Part shown: positions 10,936 to 22,811 of the stretch, piece after piece
Layout of the letters: the number at the start of each line of letters is the position of its first letter
Position numbering within the stretch: position 1 is the first letter of the stretch
Assembly: GCA_929113105.1 (NCBI GenBank)
Contig: OV816025.1
Coordinates: 117,140,386-117,204,385, forward strand
Reading direction: 5' to 3'
DNA length: 64,000 bases
Source of the DNA: Agrypnus murinus
Taxonomy: Eukaryota; Arthropoda; Insecta; Coleoptera; Elateridae
Made by a program: the position numbers and the translations under genes
The notes under the pieces: model-generated
Databases searched by the model: none
The model's input: the letters and a program-made list of their open reading frames with translations, nothing else
Told to the model about the DNA's origin: nothing

Positions 10936-12039
10936 TCAAAATGACCTCCATGTTGCAGCCAAACAAGCATCTACTCGTTTTTTCATATTTTCGAATATGT
11001 TTACCAATTGCTCAGGTGTAATGCTTCGTACTGCCACAGTAATAGCGTCCTTCAACTCATTTAGTGTATGCAAGCGAGTCTGGTAAATTGTATTTTTTAA
11101 GATGCCAAACAAACAATTATCTGGTGGCGTGAGGTCAGGTGACCTCGCAGGCCAATGTCCTGCACCGATTATTCTCTCACCATAAAATTGTTCTAAATAC
11201 CGAACCGTTCTTCCAGCTGTATGAGCAGTAGCATTATCGTGCTGAAAATATCCACGTTGCAGTTCCTCATCATTAAGCTGGTTTATAAACGTTTCTAATA
11301 TTTGTTGGTAACGTGCTGCTGTTACTGTATCTTCAAAGAAAACAGGGCCAATTATCCGCCTCCTGGATATTGCTATCCACATCCCAATTTTTAATGGATG
11401 AAGCTGCGTTTCTTGAAAAACGTGTGGATTTTCTGCAGACCTTACTCGGTAATTTTGTGGATTAATGTATCCGGACAAATGAACGATTCATCGGAAAAGA
11501 ATGTGAGATCCAATAAATCATCATTGCGAAGATTTGCATTAAACCAGTTACAATATTGAATTCGTCTTTCATAATCAGGGGGAAGTAACTCTTGCACGAC
11601 AGTAACTTTATATGGATGGAAGTGTAGTATTTTCTTTACTGCCTTGTGACCTGTACCATATGATAAACCTACAATAATTTTCATTTAATATTTCAAAGTA
11701 ATTTTCATATAACTGTTACGATTACCTGTTTGTTGGGCAAGTTGGCGTAATGGTTTGTTTGGACTACATTCTACACGAGTACGTACATCTGCAACAACAT
11801 ATTCCGTAAGTACAGTACCACGACCACTTGACTTCCCCTTACTAACACTCCCTGTTTCACGAAAACGGTGCACAATCAGTGTATATGTCGCATTAAAGTT
11901 TCTTCATCAATTTCCATATCAGGGAAGCGATTTCTGCACAATTCGTTGGAGAATATTTCCATTCTGCATTACCATCTCGTTCACAGTTGCGAAAATAAGC
12001 TTCTATAATAAATTTCTCTTGTTCAAGAGAAAAGGGCAT
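10936..12039 (-). pseudogene. Tc1/mariner-superfamily transposase, frameshifted
   Basis: Starting at an ATG at 12039 (MPFSLEQEKFIIEAYFRNCE), the protein is spread over three frames. The N-terminal HTH part is followed by FRETGSVSKGKSSGR and VRTRVECSPNKPLRQLAQQT, then YNWF-type linker text and FFSDESF (first catalytic D), then after a frame break near 11460 SGYINPQNYR, RGYFQHDNATAHTAGR (second D) and WPARSPDLTPPDN (third D). About 38 residues separate the last two aspartates; relatives of the DD41D (VS) group that this text resembles have 41. At least three frame breaks, so inactive. Terminal repeats were not identified. It lies between two inverted fragments of the same LINE tail. Confidence 0.8.
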
Positions 12040-12338
12040 TTTGATAGAGGTTATTGACCTGTAACCTGTAATTCACAATTTCTACATAAAATAACTTTGT
12101 AATAACAATAGAAATATTTTTTATTTACCTTGCACTCAATATAATCCTTCAGTGGTAGTCTTGCAAAAGACTTTTATGTATAGAAATAATTAAACAACGA
12201 AAAGAATAAAGAAATAAACGGAATTAACAACGCACGGCAATGAGTTAACAACAAAAACAATTTTGACAGATTGACATCTAGGGACATCTAATAAATTCCC
12301 CAGAATTCTTTATATCACTAGTTTTATTTATAAATTAG

Positions 12339-12413
12339 ATGTAAATGTTGATATCAAGGTTATGGAAAGTAGTGTAGGATCAGGACAATCAATCTTGATA
12401 TCGCTGTATTTAC
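12339..12413 (+). repeat. LINE tail fragment, inverted relative to 10370-10440
   Basis: GATGTAAATGTTGATATCAA continuing to GTAGTGTAGGATCAGGACA closely matches the minus strand at 10370-10440 and encodes DVNVDIKVMESSVGSGQSIL. The match stops at ACATACAGGGTG, where another repeat begins. Confidence 0.6.
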
Positions 12414-13100
12414 ATACAGGGTGACCCAGGGGTGCGTACAAGCTCCATAACTTTTTTTCTATCCAAGCTATCGAGTTGATCTTTTTTTAAACGATAGAGC
12501 CGACAATGCGGCGCATTCTAAAAATATTTCTACTTATATACTGCATGTTCCAAAATACAATACACAAATAGATTCTGTTTTTTTAAATGGCAACCCCCCA
12601 TTTTTGTTACATTTTTGGCTTCGCCACTAGATTTTGGATATAAGGCATCCAGTTTTTTAGACCTATCTGCAATAGTTTTTGACTTATGTCAATTTAATGT
12701 GTCAAAATGGTGTCCTACATAGACCCATAAAAGAATTCATAACTTCAGAACCATTCACAATTAATTAACCAACTTTCTTCTAGTCGATTCCTTAAACTTT
12801 AGCGCATCTTTTGAGATCTAGGTGAACTCGTAAGCGACGTTCCAACGCCTACTACGATTTTTTGAAAATGGCAAATTCCAAATATTAATAACTCGCTTTT
12901 TTCAAATGGAACACCCTATATTTTATTGCACCATTGCATGGAATTTTCTAAGAGCTTTTTGCCAATATAGGGTTTGTAAGGTCTACATTGTAACATTACC
13001 GAGATTTGTTGCAAAATAAGAATTATTGATGGTTTTTCGAAAAAAAAAAGGATCGAGTAGGCCGCTGTCATAAAATCTGACACATCCATACAATTCTAAA
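12413..13100. repeat. Probable TIR element or MITE ends of the CAGGGTG type
   Basis: ATACAGGGTGACCCAGG at 12415 looks like a TA-flanked transposon end. Within the block, GGAACACCCTATATTTT at 12909 resembles another such end. Matching partners may be the ACCCTGTACATAC segment at 16080-16096, or lost. No coding content was found, and the boundaries are uncertain. Confidence 0.35.
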
Positions 13101-13245
13101 AAGAACTATGTTTAAAAAAGTAAATTGTAATAGAAACAGAAGTACATCACCAAGGAAACAATTATTTATTAGTAATCTTTACAAGAACAGGAAAGGTTGT
13201 GGTATATAAAGAATTGTTTTAAATACGAAATGAAATAATAGTATA

Positions 13246-13618
13246 TTACGTTATAAGTCCGGTAAACCCAAGTTTACAGTAGCGAGTTGAAAACGTTTCG
13301 GGACGAGGCGACGAAGGAGCCGAGTCTCGAATGTTGAAACGAGCTACTGTAATGGTTTACCGGAAGTATGACGTAAGGCGTTTTATTTCATACTGCCTCA
13401 CATTGTTCATTTTTTAAAAAAATGCATTTAAAATTTTCAGTCCGGTAAAATTTTTTACCGGACTCAAATTAGATTTTCAGTCCGGTAAAATTTTTTACCG
13501 GACTCAAATTGGATTTTCAGTCCGGTAAAATTTTTTACCGGCCTTGTAACGTAATAATTCATTTACCGGACTCAAATGAGTCCGGTAAATACCCTTTTAC
13601 CGGACAGTATGAAATAAA
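13246..13618. repeat. Hairpin-rich satellite block with CCGGTAAA motifs
   Basis: A first hairpin spans 13251-13366 (GTCCGGTAAACCCAAG.. / ..GGTTTACCGG). Then three 40-bp tandem units start at 13441, 13481 and 13521. Each contains TCCGGTAAAA-TTTTTTACCGG, an almost perfect palindrome, with ACTCAAATTRGATTTTCAG between. A fourth, diverged unit runs to 13605. TTTTATTTCATACTG (13381) and CAGTATGAAATAAAA (13604) form an inverted pair that may be its ends. It sits at the 3' side of a LINE endonuclease fragment. Confidence 0.65.
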
Positions 13619-14230
13619 AGTTTTTTATTGAATTTTTCTATATTTATTAGTAGAGCCTTTTGATCAGATATATGAAAATATTTTACTTTTGATTTAACAG
13701 AGAAATTCGTAAAGATATTATCGATACAAGCTTGCTTCCCATTCTCATCTCTGGTGCTAACAAAAATGTTTCTTTCAAATCCGAAAGCTGAAAAAATATT
13801 ACATATATCAATAGGGTGACCAATAGCGTTCCTAAAGTCCACATTAAAATCCCCGCCAATTACTTTTTGATAATCATTGAACACATTTGTTAACTCTTCT
13901 AAAGTTTGAATTAGTTGCTTTTTAAAGATATTTACATTGCCTTTGGGAGACATATACAAACCTACCATTAAACATTTCATGTCACTTACAAGTATACTGC
14001 AAATTTCATAGTGTAGCTCAATAGAGAAATTGACTAAATCTTCAAATTGTTTTGTTGATACATTTTTCTAATAAATATACCAACCCCCCCCCCCTCCATG
14101 GATCATATCTATTCTACAGAAATTAGCTATTAGATTATAATTTTTTATGTAATCTATGTTTTGTTCAACACTGACTAACCAATGTTCACTAATTAATGCA
14201 ACTTTAATATTGTTTGAAATTAGTACACCC
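13597..14230 (-). pseudogene. LINE AP-endonuclease domain, decayed
   Basis: On the minus strand, VALISEHWLVSVEQNI (catalytic E) and LIANFCRIDMIHGGGG lead into a G-run frame break (C-run on the plus strand, about 14083-14094). After this come GLYMSPKGNVNIFKKQL, VIGGDFNVDF (the GDFN catalytic block) and ACIDNIFTNF, ending at 13597. These are landmark motifs of the apurinic-like endonuclease of CR1/Jockey-type LINEs. The RT part is not found downstream; the satellite block begins there. Stops and the homopolymer frameshift make it inactive. Confidence 0.75.
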
Positions 14231-14231
14231 T

Positions 14232-14760
14232 CTAATGTGATAAGGAATGCATAAATATACCAATGTGGTAGTATTTTGAATTATAGGTAGACATAATCCG
14301 TAGTGATAGTGAATTCTGATATATGTTTGTTCCATAGAAATCAGAAGAAAAAAGCTGGTTATTTAATGTTAGACGTGAGGAGATATTTAAATTAATTGTC
14401 TGTAAGATACTAGGGCAATCGATGGTACCAGATACTATTTTATACAAAAAATACAGTTGTTAATATATCTCTTAATTTATTGAAATAAATTTGACCAATC
14501 TCAAGACTGGATTAATCTATAACTACACCTAAATCTTTAATATTATGAACAGCAGTAATAAATAATAAGAAAATTTATTAACAATATAATTTCGTATAAA
14601 TGAAATTGAAAGTCATTTTTGAACATTGAGAAACAATTTATATTTTCCTTGCAATAATTAAATATGTGATTTAAATCTTCTTAAATTAATAAACAATCAG
14701 ATACATCTTCCACTTTACGATAAATTTTAATGTCATCGACGTAGAATCTGGCAATTTTTA
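14232..14760 (-). pseudogene. LINE RT (YVDD box) and C-terminal tail, internally deleted
   Basis: The minus strand reads ARFYVDDIKIYRKVEDVSDC (RT catalytic box with V instead of the usual A), then an in-frame stop, EDLNHIFNYCKEN and NIKDLGVVID. It then jumps to the C-terminal tail LYKIVSGTIDCPSILQTINL, with NQLFSSDFYGTNIYQNS, ending at 14232. The linker between is lost. It directly abuts the endonuclease at 14230 in the same orientation, so the order is tail-then-endonuclease and two different copies meet here. Confidence 0.65.
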
Positions 14761-14769
14761 ACAATCAAC

Positions 14770-16100
14770 TAAAGCTTGATTCTTTAGAAATTCGCTACTG
14801 AAAATCTCATAAAAAGTTATTGCTACTATTGCAAATTTAGTTTATTTTCACAAATTAATCATTTTTATAAAATTTTTTGTATTACGATGTTTCATTAAGT
14901 TTTGCACGTCCTTGTCAGTTTATGTCAGTTATAGAATTTGTCGCTATATTTCACTTCTGTTTGAAAACTTTGATAATGAGAGCTTCCGCAACGCATTCTT
15001 CAGTTACTTTTTAATATGTGTCTAATAAGTCTCTGGTTTAAGTTCCGGACAATTTGGGGGATTGTGGTTTTTAGATACAACATTGACTCGAGCTTCATCG
15101 TAAAACTCTTTTAACGATTTTTCATACTGGCATGTGGACACTAGACAAATCTGGCCAAAATAGTACAGGAAGCTTGTGTACTTTTATTAATGACAAAAGC
15201 CTTATTTTGAGGGATTATTTGACATATCTCGCTGTTTATTGGACCTTGACTCATCTGCGGTTTTGATTTCTTGCTATGCGTACAGATGGCCTGCCATAAG
15301 AGATATTTTTTGGAAATTTGGACACTTTTTGAGCAACATGTTTCTGACATTGCATTTTCCTTTAATTTGAAGCGTTTGGATTATTGTCTTTTTATTTCAT
15401 TTGTTTAAATTTTAAATTGTTTTGTTGTGATCATTTCTTTGAGAGTTGTTTTGAAATATTGTGGAACCTTTGTGAGATCTGTTATGAGTCGTTTTTACAT
15501 AGTTATATTATTTCAACCTCCTGTATTTCATCTTCTGATTATCGTGCTATCTGAGTCGATATCTGACGCAGACTTATAATAAAAAGGAGGTCGCTCTACT
15601 AGAGAATTTAACTGCTGGAGCCCTGACCATCTTTGGAGAGAATTTCTGAATAATGCAAATGTGTTACTCTTATATTTTATATAAATTACAACTGGTTATT
15701 ATTTAATAAAACTTGCAGATAAAATATTAAGCAAAATCATTGAAAGAAATGAGATTTTCCAAAAATATATACTTTTGGTCTATCAGATTGAACACCTTGT
15801 ATACTATTCAGTAATAGATTTATGTAGAATCGCAGATTTAGACATGCATAAGCGTCGTGTATTATTATAATCGTTTAAATGTAACTTACACTATGTAAAT
15901 TTATTTTCTAAAAACGGATTTTCCAAAAAACTGAATTTGGTCAAAAACGGTGCTCGATCTCGATATATACACATTAGGCAAACATAAAGTATAATAAAGT
16001 ATAGAATCGAAAACAGTAAAAATATATAGGGTGTTCTATTGAAAATAAAAAAGTTGATAGTAACCACAGCAATAAGTCTCACCCTGTACATACAAAACTA
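14770..16100. other. AT-rich stretch without a recognised gene
   Basis: Short frames at 15141-15350 and 15891-16091 carry no family motif. At the right edge, ATATATAGGGTGTTCTATT and CTCACCCTGTACATAC (16022-16096) look like ends of small TIR elements. Confidence 0.4.
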
Positions 16101-16170
16101 TTATAAAATTAAAATTTGTTAAAATTACACCAACCAACTTTGATATTTAACTTTTTCTTCGTAGCTCTTA

Positions 16171-16296
16171 AGCTAGGTACTCACAGCAGCGGATCCGCAG
16201 GCGGATATCATACGATTGGTCGGTTTGATTCAAGGTGCATCAAACCGACCAATCGTATGACATCCACCTGCGGATCCGCTGCTGTGAGTAGCTACC
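16171..16296. mobile_element. Foldback MITE with 58-bp arms
   Basis: The arm AGCTAGGTACTCACAGCAGC onward through GGATCCGCAGGCGGATATCA to CGGTTTGAT is mirrored after a nine-base loop by ATCAAACCGACCAATCG.. ending GCTGTGAGTAGCTACC. Pairing is nearly perfect, implying a fairly young copy. The target duplication is unclear, so the superfamily is not assigned. Confidence 0.7.
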
Positions 16297-16944
16297 TTTA
16301 CAGTTTCCAAGATAAGGTACAGGATCATCTTGCGTGGGCCACCCTGTACATCTCCGGTAATCGCATTAGGGCATATTTTGAGAAGTATGATTTACTGACG
16401 ACATCATATTTTTTATACTTGAGACTAGTTATCTTTCTGTCTATTGTTGTTCTCAATAAAGTCTACTTTTTATTGTTTCTACTTAAAATTTCTGATCTGG
16501 TTTATGTTTTAGCTTACGAGCAGATGGCTAAAATCACTTTTTTTTCAAAAGGGTTGCACTTATTAACTTTCGAGTTAAACGGAACTTTTCGATTAGCTCA
16601 TTTAAAGGGAGCAAAAAGCCACATTTACACTTTCTCAAGTTCAAATTGGCCCTAATCAAAGCCACAATGGCACTAAACATCACCAAAATGATAATTATCA
16701 GCAAAATCAGATTGACACTAATCAAAATTAAAACGGCACTAAACAAAATAGAAATACTAAATTGATAGTAAACAATCTCAAATTTCAGATTTTATAGGAC
16801 AAAAAATATGTTTTCAATTCTTGTGTATATTCAACAACAATAAGATAAAGAAATAATGTGTAACATTTGCTTTATAAATTAACACTCTATTTACATTTTT
16901 GAAAGGAATTTCCACAATATTTAATGCTGCAGGAACATATTCTT

Positions 16945-17145
16945 GAATATAATAATAATAATTATTATTATTATTGCTACAACCCATAGCCTGGAAACCA
17001 GGCCCCAGAAGCTATAAGCTTGTGCGGGAGGGAGAGGGCGATTATTATTATTACGTAGTCCCTAAGTGCGGCTGCAGCCGACTTACAGATGGCACAGCGC
17101 AAATCCCACATTTGTGTCACAGCTAAGGTAAATCTCGCACATTAA
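16945..17145 (-). repeat. SINE body, family with copies at 42580 and 62795
   Basis: Shared words include CCCCAGAAGCTATAAGCTTG, GGGAGGGAGRGGGCGATTAT, GCGGCTGCAGCCGACTTACA and CCCACATTTGTGTCACAGCT. On the minus strand it ends in an AAT-type microsatellite tail near 16950. The tRNA-like head visible in the other copies is missing here. Confidence 0.7.
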
Positions 17146-17234
17146 TTTTGTTAATATTATTCTGAATATCTTATGAACTTCTCTTGCCAAAATAGTAACT
17201 AATTAATCTGATAAATGTGATTTTACACCTGCTT

Positions 17235-17600
17235 TTAACACAGCCCATGCTTTAACATAGGACTGTATGGACTAACCCTTATTAGTCTATGGTGAAAATT
17301 CTTCTGCTTGAAAAACTTCTTCAATAGATGAATAGTAAGTGCGTTGTCTATCACTAAAGCCACATAATCTTGATATGTATTTTGGGCATTGCTCAAGTTT
17401 TGCTTAACAAATTCATTTGCTTTTGGTTTTTTAAAATATCCCCTTCTTATTGCATTGTGTATTAGACCCACATTGCCTATACATCCAATAAGATGAACAT
17501 TTGCCCCTCGACTCAGGGACGGATTAATGGTATATTTAGCTACATCAGCGTCAAAAGTTTTTGAGATCATAATACGTAGAATATTTTGTAAGCTCGTAAA
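17235..17600 (-). pseudogene. DDE transposase fragment (IS630/Tc1-like)
   Basis: The frame reads RGANVHLIGCIGNVGLIHNA, IRRGYFKKPKANEF, then YVALVIDNALTIH and IRVSPYSPML. This resembles the second-aspartate region of DDE_3/IS630-type transposases ('...GNIGLIHYEIRRGSF...DNAPCHS...LGPYSPMLNPIE'). The catalytic D lies in VIDNA. The expected NPIE(N) that supplies the third acidic residue is replaced by KHGLC and a stop, so the fragment is broken exactly there. No 5' part is recognised. Confidence 0.6.
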
Positions 17601-17737
17601 AAAAGCTAATTTTAACTTTATAAGAAGCAATAAATACAGTAAATGTGAGTAAAAGATCAAACGAAACAAAGAAACAATATGTTAACTATACTCGGTCCGC
17701 CGAACAGATAGAGCAGTTAAAACCGCCTACAAGATTG

Positions 17738-18540
17738 TCTGTATGTTTTACGTGGGGTTCCTATATCAACATAACCCCACGTTCCTTCCAGAAGGAAGTG
17801 ATTGGGATACGCCCAATCAGCGCGCGAATTGCATAGCAATTGCTCCCAGTAACTAACTGATCGGAGCGAGGTTGCCTATCCACCCTCTACTAGCTGTCCA
17901 GGCTAGTACCGGAGCAATTGACTTAACACGTGCTCACCCGCCGGCACCCTCCCCGTCCTCTTTCATACGGGGTCAAGTACCTCGTCCAGCAATAGGACTA
18001 TTCCCCCAACTTAACTCAGTTGAATAGAGATAGCCCTCCAGTCCTCTTTCATACCTTCATAAGCTCCTTCCCGAGACAGGGGTTGGGGCCACTGCCCGAT
18101 CGAATCCAACCTCAATTGTGGCGGGACTTGGTTTTTTAATGGTTTTGCCATCCCGATCTACCAATATATAGGCTTGGTGGTCCCTCAACAGAGCTTCGTT
18201 CGTAAGTCTACACGTTATAGACTCCCAGTGTATACCTCATTAAGGTGAAGTTGTCTTGATTGTGAGAGGCTATGTATTCGCTTCAACTCTCCTTAAGTGT
18301 AATGGCTTTTAGAACTTCTCCCAATCACTGTACCCGGCTGCAGTCCGGATCATAGGGTGGTCGGGATAGCTCTTAAGCACATTTATCTGGCGGCATGCAG
18401 TTTCCCATAGGCAAGAATGCGGGATAAACCTCACTTCGCTTCTCCTCCTTAAGATTCAAACAGCGGGTTCCTTAGGTGACCATAAATGACCTCGGTCAAA
18501 CAGCGGGTTCCGTAGGTGACCATAAATGACCTTATCCAAG
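17738..18540. repeat. GC-rich dispersed repeat, copy 1
   Basis: About 740 bases here match 31160-31860 in the same orientation (for example CAATTGCTCCCAGT, CGCCGGCACCCTCCC, CCTCTTTCATACGGG, GGACTATTCCCCCAAC, GTTAAGGTGAAGTTGTCTTG-like words). GC is far above the surroundings. The copy ends with a ~40-bp tandem duplication (TCAAACAGCGGGTTCCKTAG, at about 18456 and 18497). No long frame is open on either strand in either copy, so it is probably non-coding, such as the structured 5' UTR of a retroelement. I do not recognise the family. Confidence 0.6.
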
Positions 18541-18739
18541 GCGAGACTCGAATCCGCCCACACCGATATCATATTACCAGGGCTCCCCCTGATCGTTATG
18601 AGTAACCGTCGAGAATGTTTCATCCATTGCCCAGTTATCCGTTTCCAGGTATAGGGTAGAAGACAGCCAGTTTTACGGGTGAACGTCGTGTGGACTCCCG
18701 AACACCCGACAACCGCCTACAATCACCCCTTCTTTTTAA

Positions 18740-20825
18740 CGAACTTATTCTATTGGTAGCACTCAAATATAATACCGCTTAAGTTGTTTAATTGTGCCAA
18801 AAAAGATATCAAATATCCTTGTTAGTTGAGTGTGACGCTTGTATAACTCAAATTTTTGTTCTTTCATTTCCCAGATATTCTGTATTTTTTTCTTTGTTTT
18901 TAAATTTAATTAAATTTTTCAAAGTTGCATTAGTTATATTTAATTAACAATACATCATTAATTAATTAACAATTAACATCATATGCAAAAATACTCTATT
19001 GTAAATTTAACTTTACATAAAACCAATTAGAACAATCTGTGCGGCCTTGATATTTGTTACTACATCTATTCAGCGGCCTTATTATAAATGCTCTTTTTAC
19101 GGGTACAGTTTTAGGGGAACCAAGATTGAATTTGAATAGGGGTCCGTAACAAAGAAAACCTTTTTTTTTTGTTGTCCGCACTAAAAAGGCCACCCCAAAA
19201 TCTAGGGCCCTTAGGCTATAACCTACTGTGCCTAATGGATAATCCGCCTCTGCCTTGACTACTAACAGTTACAAATGTACAAGGACGTCTTTTCTTTAAA
19301 CGTAAAATAACAAAATAGACTACAAACTGCAAAAAGCATGAGGACGTTCGAGACTTCATAAATAACTTACATACTAACACTACGCGTTAGGGTGGTCGAG
19401 ACCTCTCTAATAACTACATACTAATACTAAGCTTAGGAAAACCAGGTAAGCAGCTACTGAATACTATCTTCTAGGTTCTCCACAGTTAAAAGAATATTGA
19501 AGTTACTTTCCCGAGATCCGGCTGACTGATTGGTGTATGTCTCTGCCTAACAGCGCCTAGAGATGTTGAGTGCAAGCTCTTTCTAGATAAGAGATGTGCA
19601 GTAACCTTGGAGAACATTTTATGCTAGATGAGAATGCAACTTGAAAAATAATTAATAATTTAGTATTTAAAGAGTAAATTATTTTGTCTGTGACAATATA
19701 TTCGCACCTTCTTGTTTTTGTGTCGATGTTGTTAACTCTTTTGTGGCTCTCGCCAATACCATTCTCACAGAAAATACAGTCCCTCTGTTTTGTATTGTTT
19801 TTCTGCATTTTTGGGTTGTCTCAGAATACGAGAGTAATAATTATACTATTTCACATTTTTTAAAAGAAAGAAGAAATCTACTTGAATTATTAACAGACTG
19901 TATACTTAAATACATACCGAACTATGCAAAATTTAACGTAAATATCTCCTATAGTTGTAAAAAACAGTCCTGTTTTATACGCTTACAATTCATATAAATC
20001 TATTCCTGATTTTCGCTGAAGAAGACACTTTTTATTTCACCTTAGTTAATTCAACTTTAATTGCTTATAAAATTGTGAAGGAAACAGTAGTTTTATTGCG
20101 CTTGAATTTATTTGTTTTTGTACTGAAGTACTTATATATTTTCTGGGTTCGACTAGTTTGCCCCACCCCCAATTTGGTTGCCCGCGTATATTGCACAGTA
20201 TCTTGCCTTCCGTTAGGATCAGCCCTGAATAAATGGAGTTTACAATATCCATACTACTCAGTACATATTAATTAATACATACGAGTATATCAGCTAAGCG
20301 TGAAAGCTTTTTATCTTATACTACTAAGAAGCACCTACTATTTTCCATTGCGCTTAACAAATTGCAAAAGTAAAACTATTTTTAAATTAAAATATTATAA
20401 ATAAATAAATAAGATTATAGATGGTTTCACAATAGTATATTATACCCAGGGATTAAAGTACATCTTCTAATCCCGAATGTGAGTTAACAGTAATGCAAGA
20501 AACATATGAGGGATTAAAAGGCACTTTAGTCCAGTAGTATATACGCTATTTTATGCACGTCCTAAAGGACTTAAAATTCAAAATCTCGAAAATATTTCCG
20601 AAAATTTCGTTACATATCATTCGGACAATTGAACTCTGCAAACGCCAAAATCACATAGTTTCAGGATAATAAGTCCTAACTGTGCCGCGATTTCTTTTTT
20701 GCTGTTTACTTATTGTTGTTGTCATGGAAACACTTTACTCCCTCAGGGAGTAAAAGTGCTACTTTGTTCCCTCTTTTGGGGGACTAAAGTACAGCCTTAT
20801 ATATAGGACGTGCAAAAATTTATTT
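18740..20825. other. Stretch without a recognised gene
   Basis: Contains a short segment GCCACCCCAAAATCTAGGGC near 19189, resembling the 3' end of a dispersed repeat, and a block at 20445-20800 in which GGATTAAAGTAC/GGACTAAAGTAC words recur. The latter is perhaps a small element. The frames in this stretch carry no family motif. Confidence 0.4.
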
Positions 20826-20834
20826 TATTCTACC

Positions 20835-22811
20835 CAAGATATATAAAACACTGGTAGGTCAACTCCCCTATGCTTGCCATAATAAATTTTTCACCCAAGA
20901 TTGAAACGAGATCATTAGTTCAAAAGTCGCCGCTAGATGCCACAACAGTGAAACGTGAGTGTCAAACCAAACCACATGTGTTAACCTTCAAAATTTATTA
21001 AGCTTTTTTAATAAATAATAAAATTTATATTTTTATTATTGTCATTAGAAAATTTAATTGATGTTTCTTATGCAGCTTTGTTTCTGTTTATTATAATCAA
21101 GCCCAACCAACTGGGTGCTGAATGGGTAGTTAATTGCACAATTTCGTGTAGTCGAATGTATAGGTATAAAATTACGGTAGGTTACGGTACGGTTAGGTAT
21201 ACATGCGACTACACGAAATTGTGCGCTTAACTACCCATTCAGCAACCATGTGGTTGCCCTTGATTATAATTAACAAGCCAGAATTAATAAAAGATAGCGC
21301 GTTCTCAAATATACAGGTAAGTATAAATGAACACTTATTATTTCTAAACTAATTGTTCTGGTTTGTTTTCGATAGCAAAACGCCATTCGTATCATGTGAT
21401 AAATTTTACCAGTAAATAGTTTGATGTTTAATTGTTCTATTAAAATTGCTCTTTTTAGGGATTCCACCTTTCTGTATCTGGCTAATGGTAATGGAGTGAG
21501 GGCCGCTATGTATTTCTCAATCACAATATAAGGTATTTAAAAAATCAGTTGTCAAAATGTAATTTTTAAATTTATCATAAAATGAAACCGCTTTAATCTA
21601 AACCTCTTATATTTTCAGGGACATTGCATAGAAGGTCTTGTATGGATTCTCATGGAAGTGACTGAGGTTCTTAAAATAACTTCAAAATTTGGTTACCAGA
21701 AAGAATCTTGTTTCCAAAATATGAATATGTCTGTACTACAGGGTCAAACCAGTCTTTACGTACATTACATTTATGTTTAGATTTTATTGTAATAGTGATC
21801 GATGTCGACTTCACTTTCCTTGCCAGACCACAATTGGTCTGGTATATCATTGATTTCGTTGTTGTCATCATCGATGGCCTTGTTATTTGTTATTTTATAA
21901 ATGTTTGTAATTAAATTTTTAAAATATAAATATTTCATGGATAGTTTTGCTGTAATTGATCTTGTTTGTTACAGAGTTAGATGCACAATAATATAATTAT
22001 CAAGTCAAAAAACTATTGCTTTTCAGTACAAAAGTCTGTGTTCTGCTGTTGTATTTAATATTTTTGTCCCTTTCACATGTGGACCATGTTTATATTGCTA
22101 TTTAGCTTCCTGTTGCTATAAAAATAATGCTGAGATGTGTGCTTTATTGCTATTAATTACCAGTAACAGTTTTACTTAACCTGCTTAATGCATATAAATA
22201 AAAACATGTTTAAGCATTAAGTATATATAATTCGACTTATACCTACTCTTTTTTAATACTTGAAATCTTTAGAGCGTCTAATAGGTTTGAATTTCGCATA
22301 TAGATTTTTTTATAGTGGCACACAAGGTCTTTACTTGTTAATAAAACTCCTGTTGCATGAATCCATGCTTGCAGTTTATCTGCTTTCCGTAAAATATTAC
22401 AAAATAATTGACGAATTTGATTACAATTCTCAAAAGAAATGTTTGCATAGGTCAATTTGTATTCTTATTATTTAAGTTAAATGAAAATAAAAAAAGATGT
22501 TACCTTAGTTTGCTGTAAAAAATAAAATTTCAATTTAGTTTTATTACCAAAGATGTTTTAAATAAAGAAGACGTCACAATTTAGCATTTTAATAGTGCCA
22601 AAGAATCTTGTACCTCTATCATCATGAAAAAGTTTATTTAATTTGTATTACGAAAAATACGCCAAAAGTAAATATTCATTATTACAAGTTATGTTGCTGT
22701 AGAATGACAATCATGCTCGCACGTCGCGCCATCTATCAGAAATTTAGCTCGCGTTAAAATTGGTGGACGAAACGACGGCGAATTGACATACCATATGTTA
22801 TATATATCTTG
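20835..22811. mobile_element. P-family element A, non-autonomous (1,977 bp)
   Basis: The left end CAAGATATATAAAACACTGG and the right end (complement CAAGATATATATAACATATG) start with the same 11 bases and then share TGGTAKGTCAAYTC, similar to the ends of the adjacent P element (22820-27920). The element is flanked by ATTCTACC (20827-20834) and ATTCTACA (22812-22819), an 8-bp target duplication with one mismatch, the length expected for P elements. I could not recognise THAP or P-transposase sequence inside, so it is probably a deletion derivative or MITE-like relative. A foldback element (21091-21269) is nested in it. Confidence 0.7.
21091..21269. mobile_element. Foldback MITE nested in P-family element A
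   Basis: TTATAATCAAG at the left is mirrored by CTTGATTATAA at the right. The arms of about 60 bp include GAATGGGTAGTTAATTGCAC and AATTTCGTGTAGTCG with their complements on the other side. The loop repeats GGTTACGGTACGGTTAGG-like words. No coding content. Confidence 0.7.

Noticed and set aside
13441..13545. CRISPR-like array
   Set aside because: The repeats are 40-bp tandem units without unique spacers, in a eukaryotic transposon-rich context.
16116..16655. 179-residue open frame on the plus strand
   Set aside because: It reads straight through the 16171-16296 foldback and has no family motif; the length is due to the palindrome.
18456..18535. rRNA-derived sequence because of TTCCGTAGGTGA
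   Set aside because: The twelve-base match to the 18S 3' end does not extend on either side; the unit is a local tandem duplication in the GC-rich repeat.
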